A stretch of DNA of 64,000 bases. Origin: Caldithrix abyssi DSM 13497 (lineage in GTDB: Bacteria > Electryoneota > AABM5-125-24 > Hatepunaeales > Hatepunaeaceae). The position numbers and the translations under genes are program-made. Under the pieces are notes generated by a model, which saw only the letters and a program-made list of their open reading frames with translations, was not told where the DNA came from and made no database searches. Each line of letters opens with the position of its first letter. Position 1 is the first letter of the stretch. Shown piece by piece: positions 32,231 through 40,340 of the stretch. Location of the stretch: the NCBI GenBank assembly GCA_945865405.1, contig CAMBDS010000001.1:186001-250000 (forward strand). The letters are read 5' to 3'.

Positions 32231-33393
32231 AAAAAGCCACGACTTTTCGCATTACATATCCGATTACTGATGAAGAGAGAACGGCTCTAAGTGAATACCC
32301 TTCAATACAATCAGCTTTCAAAATGCCGGAAGAGTCACGCTCCAAATTTGAACTTATCAGGCTTCTGCAGAACGTTCACTATGAACACATAAGAAATCTG
32401 CTCCGATTCGTCGATAAATGGATTGGCGATTCTGGCCCGATTGGAAAAGGCTTCCTGCAATCTACCAATCAATTCGAACAAGGCCAGCGCGTTGCGGAAT
32501 TGTATCTGTTCGCCCAACTTCGTGAATTGCTAAATAGACAAGTAATTCCGGCAACTTTTAGCTCTGACTCACCGAAAATCCATGATATTACCGTTAAGTT
32601 GGATGGCATACTTGTCAAAATCGAGGTTTACACACCAACTGAGTTAGCTAGTTTCCAGCTATTTCAAGAACTTATCCGTCAGACTCTTAGATACTTGGAT
32701 GTGCCTTTTGGATTTAAGATAAAAATGCGAACTTCGCCTGTAAAGGATGATGCCATTTCTCAATTGGAAGCCATGTATCACCCCTATTCAATAGGATCAG
32801 AGGTGTTGGTCTATGAGTGGCTTGGAGAGCTTGAAAAGGAGACAATCTCATGGCTAAATAAGAGCGCTACTGAGCCACGACTTGTCAAAGTTGCGCCTGG
32901 GGGTGAGATTAAATTGATTGTTGAGCTAAGAGAGCGTTTCGATAATCCTGACAACCGCTGTATTATCTTTCTCCCATATACTCGCTCGACAGACACAACC
33001 CTCTTGTTTAGAGACAGTAAGCCGGAGAGTATAGTAATTAGCGAATGGGGAAAAAAATTGAAAAACAAGCTGAGAGATAAACAGTGTGGGGATGAAGAGG
33101 ATGGAGTTCTTAGGCTACTTGTTGTGAATTTCGCTCAAGCCGATTTGAGTTGGCCTGAGCTTATATCGAGTCCGAAATTTCACACGAACTTTCAGGGCAC
33201 AATCAAGTTACTTGTGGGTGATTCATTACCTTATGATGTTGTCATTCCTGCAATATTGAGTGGCGATAGTTGCTATGGCAAGCCTATTTGGCTGTCAAAT
33301 TCGAAAGTGGAAGAAGGATTGGAAATTTTGAAAAGAGTGGAGATGACTCTGCCATGTCTTCCTAGAAAAGCAGAAAAAATCTTCGAATTTTGA
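32227..33393 (+). CDS. Hypothetical protein with possible PD-(D/E)XK-like core
   Basis: A 388-residue, AT-rich protein I do not recognise. A segment resembles a nuclease core: Glu91 in a helix (AELYLFAQL), then Asp120 in KIHDITVKLDG and Glu133 in ILVKIEVYTP. The lysine expected two residues after the Glu is Tyr135, so an active nuclease is uncertain. The rest is mixed alpha/beta without membrane segments. The 4-bp overlap with the secreted protein upstream shows co-translation, an odd pairing of a periplasmic and a cytoplasmic product. Low GC suggests recent acquisition. Confidence 0.6.
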   Translation: MKKATTFRITYPITDEERTALSEYPSIQSAFKMPEESRSKFELIRLLQNVHYEHIRNLLRFVDKWIGDSGPIGKGFLQSTNQFEQGQRVAELYLFAQLRELLNRQVIPATFSSDSPKIHDITVKLDGILVKIEVYTPTELASFQLFQELIRQTLRYLDVPFGFKIKMRTSPVKDDAISQLEAMYHPYSIGSEVLVYEWLGELEKETISWLNKSATEPRLVKVAPGGEIKLIVELRERFDNPDNRCIIFLPYTRSTDTTLLFRDSKPESIVISEWGKKLKNKLRDKQCGDEEDGVLRLLVVNFAQADLSWPELISSPKFHTNFQGTIKLLVGDSLPYDVVIPAILSGDSCYGKPIWLSNSKVEEGLEILKRVEMTLPCLPRKAEKIFEF

Positions 33394-33408
33394 ATTGGAC
33401 GAATGCAT

Positions 33409-33495
33409 TGCTCGCCCTTACGGGCGATGGCATGCAAAGGAAGGGCGGGTTGAAACCCGCCCGCCAAGGTGACAGACTAAAGTCTGTCGTACCGG
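33409..33495. repeat. Hairpin cluster upstream of toxin-antitoxin copy 2
   Basis: A GCCCTTACGGGC unit, GGGCGGGTTgaaACCCGCCC (33444-33463) and ACAGACTAAAGTCTGT (about 33,475-33,490). The last is also found in front of copy 1. Confidence 0.65.
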
Positions 33496-33511
33496 AACTT
33501 AAGGAACTCCA

Positions 33512-33751
33512 ATGACCAAAACAATAACAATGGACAAAGCCGGACGGATAACACTTCCAAAGGAGGTGAGGGAACGGCTCACAAAAATGCCTCGCCTAAA
33601 GATGCGCGTCCGGGATGAACCTGGTGGCCAAATTGTGATTGAAATTGGTTACGATCCCCTCGATCTTAAGGGCATCATCAAAGATCGGGGGATTCGCCTT
33701 ACCATCGAGGAAATTGGCGAAGCGATTAAGAAGCGGGGAAGCGACACTTGA
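33512..33751 (+). CDS. AbrB/MazE-like antitoxin (copy 2)
   Basis: A 79-residue antitoxin, 75 of 79 residues identical to copy 1 (18388-18627). It has the same TITMDKAGRITLPK DNA-binding start and the same AAGGAACTCC ribosome site, and a conserved class B palindrome lies about 20 bp upstream. It should repress the promoter and neutralise the adjoining PIN toxin. Confidence 0.9.
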   Translation: MTKTITMDKAGRITLPKEVRERLTKMPRLKMRVRDEPGGQIVIEIGYDPLDLKGIIKDRGIRLTIEEIGEAIKKRGSDT

Positions 33752-34143
33752 TCGCCCTCGATACTAACGTGGTACTTCGCCTACTCATTGAAGATGACTC
33801 CGATCAGTTCAATTGCGTCAAGCGGCTGATGCTAAAGCTCGACGAGGATTTTGAGGATGCGGTAATCACAGACAACACGCTATCGGAAGTAGTCTGGGTT
33901 CTCGACACGACTTACAAAGCGTCCAAGGACGAGATCATAATCGCTCTTCAGGCACTTGAGGGAGTCTTGGGATTTACTATTGCCTCACCGACGAGATTCC
34001 ACAATGCACTCAATGCCTACATCACTGGCAAAGGCGACTTCGCCGACTACCTTCTTCGCGAGCAGGCAATCGAGGTCGGTTGTCGTGCCGTTGCAACCTT
34101 TGACAAGGCACTGCTGAAAGAGGAAGGTTTCTTTAAGCCGTGA
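33748..34143 (+). CDS. PIN-domain toxin (copy 2)
   Basis: A 131-residue VapC-like ribonuclease, 124 of 131 residues identical to copy 1, with all PIN acidic residues kept (Asp5, Glu47, Asp97/100, Asp119). The TTG start overlaps the antitoxin stop. Both copies appear intact. Cross-neutralisation between the modules is likely at this identity. Confidence 0.9.
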   Translation: MIALDTNVVLRLLIEDDSDQFNCVKRLMLKLDEDFEDAVITDNTLSEVVWVLDTTYKASKDEIIIALQALEGVLGFTIASPTRFHNALNAYITGKGDFADYLLREQAIEVGCRAVATFDKALLKEEGFFKP

Positions 34144-34237
34144 CAAGCGGGATGCCTTGTCCTACTGGATCCCTGCCTGCGCGGGGATGACAGTTACCAT
34201 TGCTCTGTGACCGATGTGACCGATTCCCTTGATTTTC

Positions 34238-34309
34238 AAAAATCGATCACAGAGTATTCCCATGCCGCGCAACGAGTTACGCCGTTCTGTGACTCAGTGA
34301 TCGATTTTT
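34238..34309. promoter_or_regulatory. Long-spaced inverted repeat with CTGTGA words upstream of cdaA
   Basis: A perfect 13-bp inverted repeat (AAAAATCGATCAC at 34238-34250, GTGATCGATTTTT at 34297-34309) separated by 46 bp. CTGTGA or its complement occurs at about 34,204, 34,249 and 34,287, and GTGACCGA nearby. It lies 38 bp before the cdaA start and could be an operator, a terminator for the toxin gene, or a palindromic element. Confidence 0.4.
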
Positions 34310-34346
34310 TACCTATTCCCACTTCGTTATCTAATTCTGAATTCAT

Positions 34347-35177
34347 TTGGAACTTTTCCGCATAGGCTTTCTTCCCGTCGGCGTCATCGACATCATCGAC
34401 ATCATCGCCGTCACGCTCGTCTTCTACCAGATCTACAAGATCATGCGAGGCACGAGAGCGACCCAGATGTTCGCCGGACTGATGTTGCTGATGGTCGCCG
34501 GGTCGGTCGCACAACTCGTCGGCATGACCGGCATGACGTGGCTGATCCAGTCGGTCGGAGCCGTCTGGGTGATCGCCTTCGTCATCCTCTTCCAGCCCGA
34601 ACTGCGGCGAATGCTGATCCAAATCGGGCAGATCGGCTTCATGAAGACGTTCTTCCGCACGGCTGGTCAACGCGCCGTCGCCGAGGTCGCGCGCGCCGCA
34701 TTGGAACTCTCCAAACACCGTTTCGGCGGGCTGATCGTCTTCCAACGCAAGACCGGCATCCGCGGTATCGTCGAGACCGGTATCGCCGTGCAGTCGGAGA
34801 TTTCGTGGGAACTGCTTGTCACCCTCTTCCACCCCCGCACCCCGCTCCACGACGGAGCCGTCATCGTCATTGGTGACACGGTCGTCGCCGCCAAGTGCAT
34901 CCTGCCGCTCACCATCCACGAACAAGCCGACAAGACGCTCGGAACAAGGCACCTCGCGGCGATAGGGATCTCCGAGGAAGTCGATGCGGTGGCGGTGGTG
35001 ATTTCGGAAGAAAGCGGCTCGATCTCGATTGTTGTCGGTGGGAAATTTGTGGGCAGAAACCTCGACGAAAAGACGTTAACGTCAGAGCTTACGCGATTGC
35101 TCTACCCGAATATTCTCAAACAATCAACCAACCAGACAACCGACCCGCTCCCTACTCCCGGCGGAGCCTCAAGCTGA
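34347..35177 (+). CDS. cdaA: Diadenylate cyclase CdaA (c-di-AMP synthase)
   Basis: A 276-residue membrane enzyme that joins two ATP molecules into cyclic di-AMP, a second messenger for potassium, osmotic and cell-wall control. Three N-terminal membrane helices (about 8-80) precede the DAC domain with the catalytic PLHDGAVIV and the GTRHLAAIGISE motif. The TTG start at 34347 gives the usual family N terminus. A Pro/Thr-rich tail replaces the usual end. The flippase gene overlaps its stop codon. The typical YbbR partner gene is not seen downstream; polysaccharide genes take its place. Confidence 0.94.
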   Translation: MELFRIGFLPVGVIDIIDIIAVTLVFYQIYKIMRGTRATQMFAGLMLLMVAGSVAQLVGMTGMTWLIQSVGAVWVIAFVILFQPELRRMLIQIGQIGFMKTFFRTAGQRAVAEVARAALELSKHRFGGLIVFQRKTGIRGIVETGIAVQSEISWELLVTLFHPRTPLHDGAVIVIGDTVVAAKCILPLTIHEQADKTLGTRHLAAIGISEEVDAVAVVISEESGSISIVVGGKFVGRNLDEKTLTSELTRLLYPNILKQSTNQTTDPLPTPGGASS

Positions 35178-36475
35178 ATTTCAGCAATCACATTGGGCGA
35201 CTCTCGTGGGCGGCAGCAGCGCGCATTCTGCCTCCGCTCGCCGGGCTGGTCTTTATCCTGACGGTGATGCCGAAGCTTTCGCTCGCCGATTTCGGACGCT
35301 ACACCCTCATTTTCGCCATCGCCACGCAGATTCTCCTCTTCAACAAGTCCCTCATCCTCAATCCGATGATTAAGTTTGCCGCCGAGCCGGGGCGGTTCGA
35401 GGCGACGTCAACCGTCGGCTTCTGGCTCTCGGGGGCGTTTCAGGTTGCGACGTTCCTGCTGCTGGCACTGCTTGCTCCTATCGGCGAACGGATCTTTCGG
35501 CTGGAGCCGCACGATTTGCTGATAGCCGGAGCGATCCCGCTCGTCTTTTGGGTGCGGGACTGGGGGTTCTGCGTCCAGCAGACGGCCTACCAGACGCAAC
35601 GCCTGTTCTGGATCGAGGCGGTCTATTGGGTCGGCACGGCGCTCGGGTTTGTCTGGTTCAAGCTGTACGGGGCGGGCAGCGTCGGCGAGGTTTTTCTGAT
35701 CGTTTTCGGGTGTGCGGTTCTCTCCAGTCTGTATGCGGTCGTCGTTTGGCCCAAAGGGATAAGCCTCGCGTTGAAACTCGACATTGCGACGCTGAAGCAA
35801 TTGCTGCACTACGGGCTCTATACCGTCGGGCTTGGGCTCTCGGCAAGCCTTCTCGCCGGAGCCGATCTGATCGTCCTCGGTGCAATCTACAACGCGGAGA
35901 TCGTCGGTATTTACGGCGGAGCCAAGCGGGTCTATTCCGTCGTCGCGGCGCTTGTCTCAACGGTTGGGTTGCTCGTCATTCCTTACGCGTCGAAGCTTGC
36001 CGCCGAGAACCGGATGGCAGAGGTTCGTTCGCTATTCGAAAAGACAGTCGCCTACATGGCGGCAGGAATGACTGTGGCGGTGGGTGTGGGGTGGTTGTTA
36101 GCCGCGCCGTTTTACCATTACATCATGCCGTCAACCTATGGCAATTCGGTTCCGCTATTCCGGCTGTTACTGCTTGCGGCGCCATTCGAGGCTCTCTTCT
36201 ATATCACAGCGGCGATCCTCTACGGAATCGGAGCGGCAAGCGTCACGGTCGTCACGTCGAGCCTCGCGCTCGGTCTGCTGGTGGTGGTTCTGCCTGCATC
36301 TGCTTATTTTTTCGGCGCGACGGGAGCAGCGCTCTCGCAGGTCGTCGTCACGGCATTTGCCGGGATCATGATGACGTGGCGAGCCGGTCAGAAGGTGAAC
36401 GCCGAGTTTGGTACAACTTTCGGGAGATTGTCTGCCGGGCTTGACGCTGCCTTGCGGAAGTTGGGCAGAAAATGA
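35174..36475 (+). CDS. Polysaccharide flippase-like protein (MOP/Wzx family)
   Basis: A membrane protein of about 433 residues with 12 predicted helices and the 'ILPPLAGLVFILTVMPKLSLADFGRYTL' start characteristic of oligosaccharide flippases. It probably translocates lipid-linked sugars across the inner membrane. No ATG, GTG or TTG lies at the expected start. The best candidate is CTG 35174, in a CTGA overlap with the cdaA stop, preceded by GGCGGAG. An in-frame start inside cdaA (34895) would add about 90 unrelated residues. Its stop overlaps the GT2 start by 4 bp. Confidence 0.83.
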   Translation: MNFSNHIGRLSWAAAARILPPLAGLVFILTVMPKLSLADFGRYTLIFAIATQILLFNKSLILNPMIKFAAEPGRFEATSTVGFWLSGAFQVATFLLLALLAPIGERIFRLEPHDLLIAGAIPLVFWVRDWGFCVQQTAYQTQRLFWIEAVYWVGTALGFVWFKLYGAGSVGEVFLIVFGCAVLSSLYAVVVWPKGISLALKLDIATLKQLLHYGLYTVGLGLSASLLAGADLIVLGAIYNAEIVGIYGGAKRVYSVVAALVSTVGLLVIPYASKLAAENRMAEVRSLFEKTVAYMAAGMTVAVGVGWLLAAPFYHYIMPSTYGNSVPLFRLLLLAAPFEALFYITAAILYGIGAASVTVVTSSLALGLLVVVLPASAYFFGATGAALSQVVVTAFAGIMMTWRAGQKVNAEFGTTFGRLSAGLDAALRKLGRK

Positions 36476-37476
36476 ACGTCACCCGCCTCTCAGCGGTCGT
36501 CGTCACCTGGAACTCGAAGAACGATATTGCCGTTTGCATCGAGAGCCTTCTCGCGCAAACCATCCGTCCCGCTGAAATTACCGTCGTCGATAATGCTTCG
36601 ACCGACGGCACGGCTGACTTTGTTGCCGCAAATTATCCCACCGTCAACCTGATCCGGCTTGACTACAACGCTGGCTTCGCCAAAGCCAATAACATCGGCA
36701 TTCAAGCTTCGACGGGTGAATGGCTGTTGCTGTTGAACCCCGACGCGAGCCTCGATCCGGACTGGGCGGAACAACTGCTTAGTTTCGCTGAACGTGACGC
36801 CAAAATTGGGATGTTGGGGGGAGTTCTCTGGCGGTCGGGTGGGGATGTTGGAGAAAGGACAGTCGTCGATTCGGTCGGTATCGAAATCTTTAAGAGTCGG
36901 CGGGTGCGCGACGCAGGGGCTGGGGAAGGCGCGTCAGTCGTTCCTTCACAACCTGTGCAAGTTTTCGGCGTCTGTGCCGCGGCGGTGTTGCTTAAGCGGG
37001 AAATGCTGAGCGATGCCGCCATGGACGGGCAAATTTTTCCAGAGCGATTTTTCTGTTATTATGAGGATGCCGACCTCGCCTGGCGAGCTTTCCGGCGCGG
37101 CTGGCTGGCTTGGACGATCCCCACTGCTGAGGGCTTTCACAGACGTGGAGGTTCGCCTGTTGGTAGCCGCTTCTCCCGCTATCTCACCCACCGCAATCGA
37201 CTTTGGCTGATCCTTCGCAACGATTCATTTGGCACTTTAATCAGGGCGATCCCCGAACTGCTCGCGCATGAACTTTTCATGCTGGCAAGAGTCATCCGCT
37301 ATCCTTATCTGCTTGGGGCTGTCTGGCAAGCCTTTGCTGGCATCTATTCGTCGTTGCAGGAACGAAAACTTCTGCCTGATAAAAGTAGTCCCGCAATCCC
37401 TTTCAAGGCAGGCATCGGCTTCAGAAAGGCGGAAAAAGCGAAGGCACTTTCGCCCCCGAAAAAATATTTTCAATAG
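36472..37476 (+). CDS. Glycosyltransferase family 2 (rhamnosyltransferase-like)
   Basis: A 334-residue cytoplasmic-face GT-A enzyme: VVVTWNSKNDI start, DNASTDGT, the metal-binding region LLLNPDASLDPDW, and FFCYYEDADLAWRAFRRGW near the C-terminal catalytic base. This is the pattern of dTDP-rhamnosyl and related transferases of surface polysaccharide synthesis. Start ATG overlaps the flippase stop, so cdaA, flippase and this gene form one coupled unit. Confidence 0.9.
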   Translation: MNVTRLSAVVVTWNSKNDIAVCIESLLAQTIRPAEITVVDNASTDGTADFVAANYPTVNLIRLDYNAGFAKANNIGIQASTGEWLLLLNPDASLDPDWAEQLLSFAERDAKIGMLGGVLWRSGGDVGERTVVDSVGIEIFKSRRVRDAGAGEGASVVPSQPVQVFGVCAAAVLLKREMLSDAAMDGQIFPERFFCYYEDADLAWRAFRRGWLAWTIPTAEGFHRRGGSPVGSRFSRYLTHRNRLWLILRNDSFGTLIRAIPELLAHELFMLARVIRYPYLLGAVWQAFAGIYSSLQERKLLPDKSSPAIPFKAGIGFRKAEKAKALSPPKKYFQ

Positions 37477-37490
37477 TGACGTATATCACG
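37475..37490. promoter_or_regulatory. Possible CRP/FNR-type site
   Basis: GTGA-CGTATA-TCAC (37476-37489), two half sites of the CRP-family spacing, at the very end of the GT2 gene and about 50 bp before the structured RNA. No supporting regulator is visible in the window. Confidence 0.25.
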
Positions 37491-37529
37491 CATCCTTATG
37501 GAATTTGATATCATCTTTATTCGTGAGAC

Positions 37530-37696
37530 TTGTTAAGGTAGTTGGGGCAAGTCCCCAAACCTTCTGGCGCAAACAGATTAGAGTCGTGACGATTTACCTC
37601 AGGCAGATACGCCAATATCAACGACTGTTGTGCGGCGGCCGGGTCCCGGTAAAAACCCCCTTGGATACCGCGTGCACCCGCCCCGCCAACTCTTTG
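37530..37696 (+). ncRNA. Putative structured RNA upstream of the asparaginase gene
   Basis: A GC-rich non-coding block of about 165 nt with several possible helices: AGTTGG (37540-37545) with CCAACT (37686-37691); AGTCGT (37582-37587) with ACGACT (37621-37626); GTGC..GCGG (37630-37638) with CCGC..GCAC (37668-37677); and the hairpins TTGGGG-CAAGT-CCCCAA and CCGGG-T-CCCGG. The first helix and the TTGGGG hairpin compete for the same bases. A strong terminator follows directly. A 6S-like RNA or a riboswitch/attenuator for the gene 104 bp downstream are both possible; I cannot assign a family. Confidence 0.45.
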
Positions 37697-37730
37697 AAAG
37701 AGGAACCATTCGGTTCCTCTTTCTGTTTTT
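37697..37730 (+). terminator. Intrinsic terminator after the structured RNA
   Basis: AAAGAGGAACC (37697-37707), loop ATTC, GGTTCCTCTTT (37712-37722), then CTGTTTTT. It lies 104 bp before the asparaginase start, so it either ends a small RNA or attenuates transcription into that gene. Confidence 0.88.
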
Positions 37731-37793
37731 GAGGACTTGTAACAAGAGATTTAAGTGAAAAATATGTTATTTTGAGAGAAAGGGTGAACAATT

Positions 37794-37820
37794 TGTCGGG
37801 CAGGATGCCCGACCTACGCG
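37794..37820. repeat. Class G hairpin
   Basis: GTCGGGCaggatGCCCGAC followed by CTACGCG, the same unit as at about 20,916. It lies just before the asparaginase start codon and overlaps its leader. Confidence 0.6.
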
Positions 37821-37833
37821 AAGGGAAAATCGG

Positions 37834-38868
37834 TTGCATCAAATTGAAAGTGATACAGTTACCCCCGTACTGGTCGAGCTGACACGCGGCGATCTCGTCG
37901 AAGTACGGCACAGAGGGTACGCCTGCGTTGTAAACTCCGAAGGTGAAGTTATTTACGCCAAAGGCGACCCGGACTTCAAGACGTACCTTCGCTCTGCCGC
38001 GAAACCGTTCCAAGCAGCGGCAGTGATTCTGTCGGGCGCAGCCGCACGATTTAATCTGGAAGATCGTGAAATTGCGATACTTGCCGGCTCACACGGCGGA
38101 GAGTCGTTCCATACGCAATTGGTTGCGAAAATCCTTGCAAAAGGTGGCTTAACTTTAGCAAATCTCCAGTGTGGTACTCATCCTCCTCTCGATGACGTGG
38201 CGCGACATAATCTCGTCCGAAATGGCGAAAAAGCAACGACATTGCACCATAACTGCTCGGGAAAACATGCCGGGATGCTGTTGACGGCTTTACACAACGA
38301 AACATCAATCGAGAATTATCTCGATCCGGAACAACCGGGGCAACGCCTTGTAAAAAAAGTAATTGCAGAGACGGCGGGTGTGGATGAGGGGGAGATTGTG
38401 GTGGCGATTGATGGGTGCTCTGCTCCGGTTCATGGAATATCAATAAAGGCGATTGCAAGGCTTTTTGCGAGGCTAATCAGGCCCGTCGGACTCGACCAGG
38501 AATTGGCTGCAGCCCTTACCAGAGTGGCGTTAGCGATGCGCAAGTATCCAGAGATGGTTGCAGGCTCGCGAGGACGTATCTGCACGGAAATCATGAAGAT
38601 AGGTTTGGATTGCGAAGTGACAGGAAAGGCGGGTGCTGAGGGGGTGTATGGAGTAGGTTGGTTCGACGCCAAGTCCAGCGTTGGCTTGGGTTTGGCGGTG
38701 AAAATGGAGGACGGTCAACAGCGGGGACGCGACCCCGTAACGCTGAAGATCTTGCAGAAATTTGGGGTTATGCCGGAAGAACTACCCGAAGACTTGAAGC
38801 CAATGGCGGCGGAAAAGTTGACAAATTGGCAAGGGAAAATCATTGGTAATACTATAGTAACGGTTTAA
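37834..38868 (+). CDS. L-asparaginase II-type protein (PF06089 family)
   Basis: A 344-residue protein of the bacterial asparaginase family seen in Rhizobium and others, distinct from the AnsA/AnsB fold. Recognised from VELTRGDLVEVRHRGYACVV, RSAAKPFQAAAVI, SHGGESFH, HHNCSGKHAGML, AIDGCSAPV and RKYPEMVAG. It hydrolyses asparagine to aspartate and ammonia; no signal peptide is seen, so it is cytoplasmic. The TTG start at 37834 follows GAAGGGAAA. An arsenate reductase gene begins 4 bp after its stop. Confidence 0.88.
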   Translation: MHQIESDTVTPVLVELTRGDLVEVRHRGYACVVNSEGEVIYAKGDPDFKTYLRSAAKPFQAAAVILSGAAARFNLEDREIAILAGSHGGESFHTQLVAKILAKGGLTLANLQCGTHPPLDDVARHNLVRNGEKATTLHHNCSGKHAGMLLTALHNETSIENYLDPEQPGQRLVKKVIAETAGVDEGEIVVAIDGCSAPVHGISIKAIARLFARLIRPVGLDQELAAALTRVALAMRKYPEMVAGSRGRICTEIMKIGLDCEVTGKAGAEGVYGVGWFDAKSSVGLGLAVKMEDGQQRGRDPVTLKILQKFGVMPEELPEDLKPMAAEKLTNWQGKIIGNTIVTV

Positions 38869-38872
38869 GGAA

Positions 38873-39283
38873 ATGAAGAAAATACTGATAGTTTGTACGG
38901 GGAACTCGTGCAGATCACAGATGGCGGAAGGATTGGTAAATGCGTTATGGGGAGACCGCTGGAAGGCCGACTCTGCTGGCACCAAACCATCAATTATCAA
39001 TCGATTAGCAATAAAGGCGATGGCGGAAATTGGAATAGATATATCTGGTCAAAAATCGAAGCATGTTGACCAGTTTATAGGCCAAAGCATTGATATTGTT
39101 GTAACTGTCTGTGACGACGCGGCAGAAAATTGTCCATTCATTCCTGGGGCGCGTCGAACCGTCCATATGCCGATCCCGGATCCTGCTGAATATACTGATC
39201 TTCCGGAAGAAATTGCGATGCCGCATTTCCGCGAGGCGAGGGATCGGCTGAAGCGGGAATTGGACGTGTTACTGAATTCATAG
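38873..39283 (+). CDS. arsC: Arsenate reductase, thioredoxin-coupled (LMW-PTP fold)
   Basis: A 136-residue enzyme with the P-loop CTGNSCRS (Cys8 to Arg14), and Cys80 and Cys87 in VCDDAAENCP. This is the three-cysteine relay of the thioredoxin-coupled arsenate reductases rather than a plain tyrosine phosphatase. The DP loop is IPDPAE. It reduces arsenate to arsenite for export. It starts 4 bp after the asparaginase gene; no arsB/acr3 or arsR gene is seen nearby. Confidence 0.9.
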   Translation: MKKILIVCTGNSCRSQMAEGLVNALWGDRWKADSAGTKPSIINRLAIKAMAEIGIDISGQKSKHVDQFIGQSIDIVVTVCDDAAENCPFIPGARRTVHMPIPDPAEYTDLPEEIAMPHFREARDRLKRELDVLLNS

Positions 39284-39316
39284 TAACTTAGGAATTATGG
39301 GGGTGTGGGTGGGGAT

Positions 39317-39350
39317 AAAGAGGTGATCACGCTATACGATCACCTCTTTT
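39317..39350 (+). terminator. Intrinsic terminator between convergent arsC and cytochrome genes
   Basis: AAAGAGGTGATC (39317-39328), a 9-nt loop, GATCACCTCTTT (39338-39349). A short T-tract on the plus side and an A-rich flank on the other make it usable from either side. Confidence 0.82.
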
Positions 39351-39377
39351 GCGTACCCAGCGATACACAGCGAACGG

Positions 39378-40340
39378 TTATCTCATGTTGACGACGCCGT
39401 CAACATGAGTAGCTTGTTCAAATACATGACAGATCGAGCAAGCCTGTTGTTGAGGGAGGGATGTATGTGTGGTCGGAGGGAGATTATGACACGATCCGCA
39501 TTCTGCTTGTCCAGTACGAATCCACTGCGGAACCACTCCATTTCCACCGCCAAATGAGCCGTGGCAATAGATCGATGAGCACGTCCCGGCGTTCCTGTCC
39601 CAGACAGGCGAGATTCGACCTGAATCGGTGGCAATTACTCCGAAGACGACCTCAGCCCTGCCGGGGGTCGTTGTGTCGATGTGAGCCGGGTTGGCGTAGC
39701 CGCTGAAACCGGCGTGGCAATTGGCGCAGGAGATTTTGGCGAAGGTGCCTTCATCCAGGACATGCGCGGTGTGAGCACCGACGGTGATTAGGTCGGTCGA
39801 GGTGCCTCCCAAGAGATCGGCTGGTGGAGCGGACGAGGCAGCTCCTCCATGACAGGTTTTGCAACCAATAGGCCCGCTGTTGCCTGCGTGACAGGAGAAG
39901 CAGGAGATCGATGACGTATCCTGAAAGGTTTTGGCGGTGCGAAAATCTGCTCCGTGACACGTCTTGCATTCGTCCATGCGCCAGCCTTTTTGCTGGATAT
40001 AGGTCTGGTGCAGGTTGGCTGTGCCAGATCCGCTCCAACCGACGGGATGAGGGAATTGGGCGTGGCAACTGAAGCATGAGACGCCGGTCGCATTAACTGA
40101 TCCGGGTTCACCGTGGCAGGACTGACAGGCCTGAAGGCCTTCTGGAGAACCTCTGTCGGCCAAGAATTTGCCGTGGAAGTTGGCGGAGCTTGTATCGACC
40201 CATCCGGTTGGATGAGCCGCCCGAGTCGGTTCGGAAGCCTTTTCAGAACAGGCGGCGAGGACTATAGACAATATCAACATTGTCCCGAAGGTGATTGAGA
40301 GCCGGTTGCTTGATAACCTTAGATTTTGCAGAATTTTCAT
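39378..40340 (-). CDS. Nonahaem c-type cytochrome lipoprotein (CX4CH/CXXCH family)
   Basis: A 320-residue protein with a lipoprotein signal (lipobox LAAC, mature Cys about 30), eight CXXCH motifs and one CX4CH (CSSIYCH), giving nine predicted haems. The CSxxYCHG variant is typical of outer-membrane multihaem lipoproteins of Geobacter-like metal reducers. The ATG at 40340 overlaps the upstream cytochrome stop by 4 bp; an earlier frame start at 40523 has no signal peptide. As the last gene of a barrel-cytochrome-cytochrome operon it is the likely surface or outer-leaflet member. Confidence 0.88.
   Translation of the reverse strand: MKILQNLRLSSNRLSITFGTMLILSIVLAACSEKASEPTRAAHPTGWVDTSSANFHGKFLADRGSPEGLQACQSCHGEPGSVNATGVSCFSCHAQFPHPVGWSGSGTANLHQTYIQQKGWRMDECKTCHGADFRTAKTFQDTSSISCFSCHAGNSGPIGCKTCHGGAASSAPPADLLGGTSTDLITVGAHTAHVLDEGTFAKISCANCHAGFSGYANPAHIDTTTPGRAEVVFGVIATDSGRISPVWDRNAGTCSSIYCHGSFGGGNGVVPQWIRTGQAECGSCHNLPPTTHTSLPQQQACSICHVFEQATHVDGVVNMR

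Noticed and set aside
34236-34952. A 238-residue minus-strand open frame rich in Asp and Gly
   Set aside because: Antisense shadow of cdaA, produced by its codon bias.
37640-37730. T-box riboswitch
   Set aside because: The TGG-N-ACCGCG core is interrupted by an extra base, no clear specifier stem is seen, and the terminator does not overlap the core.
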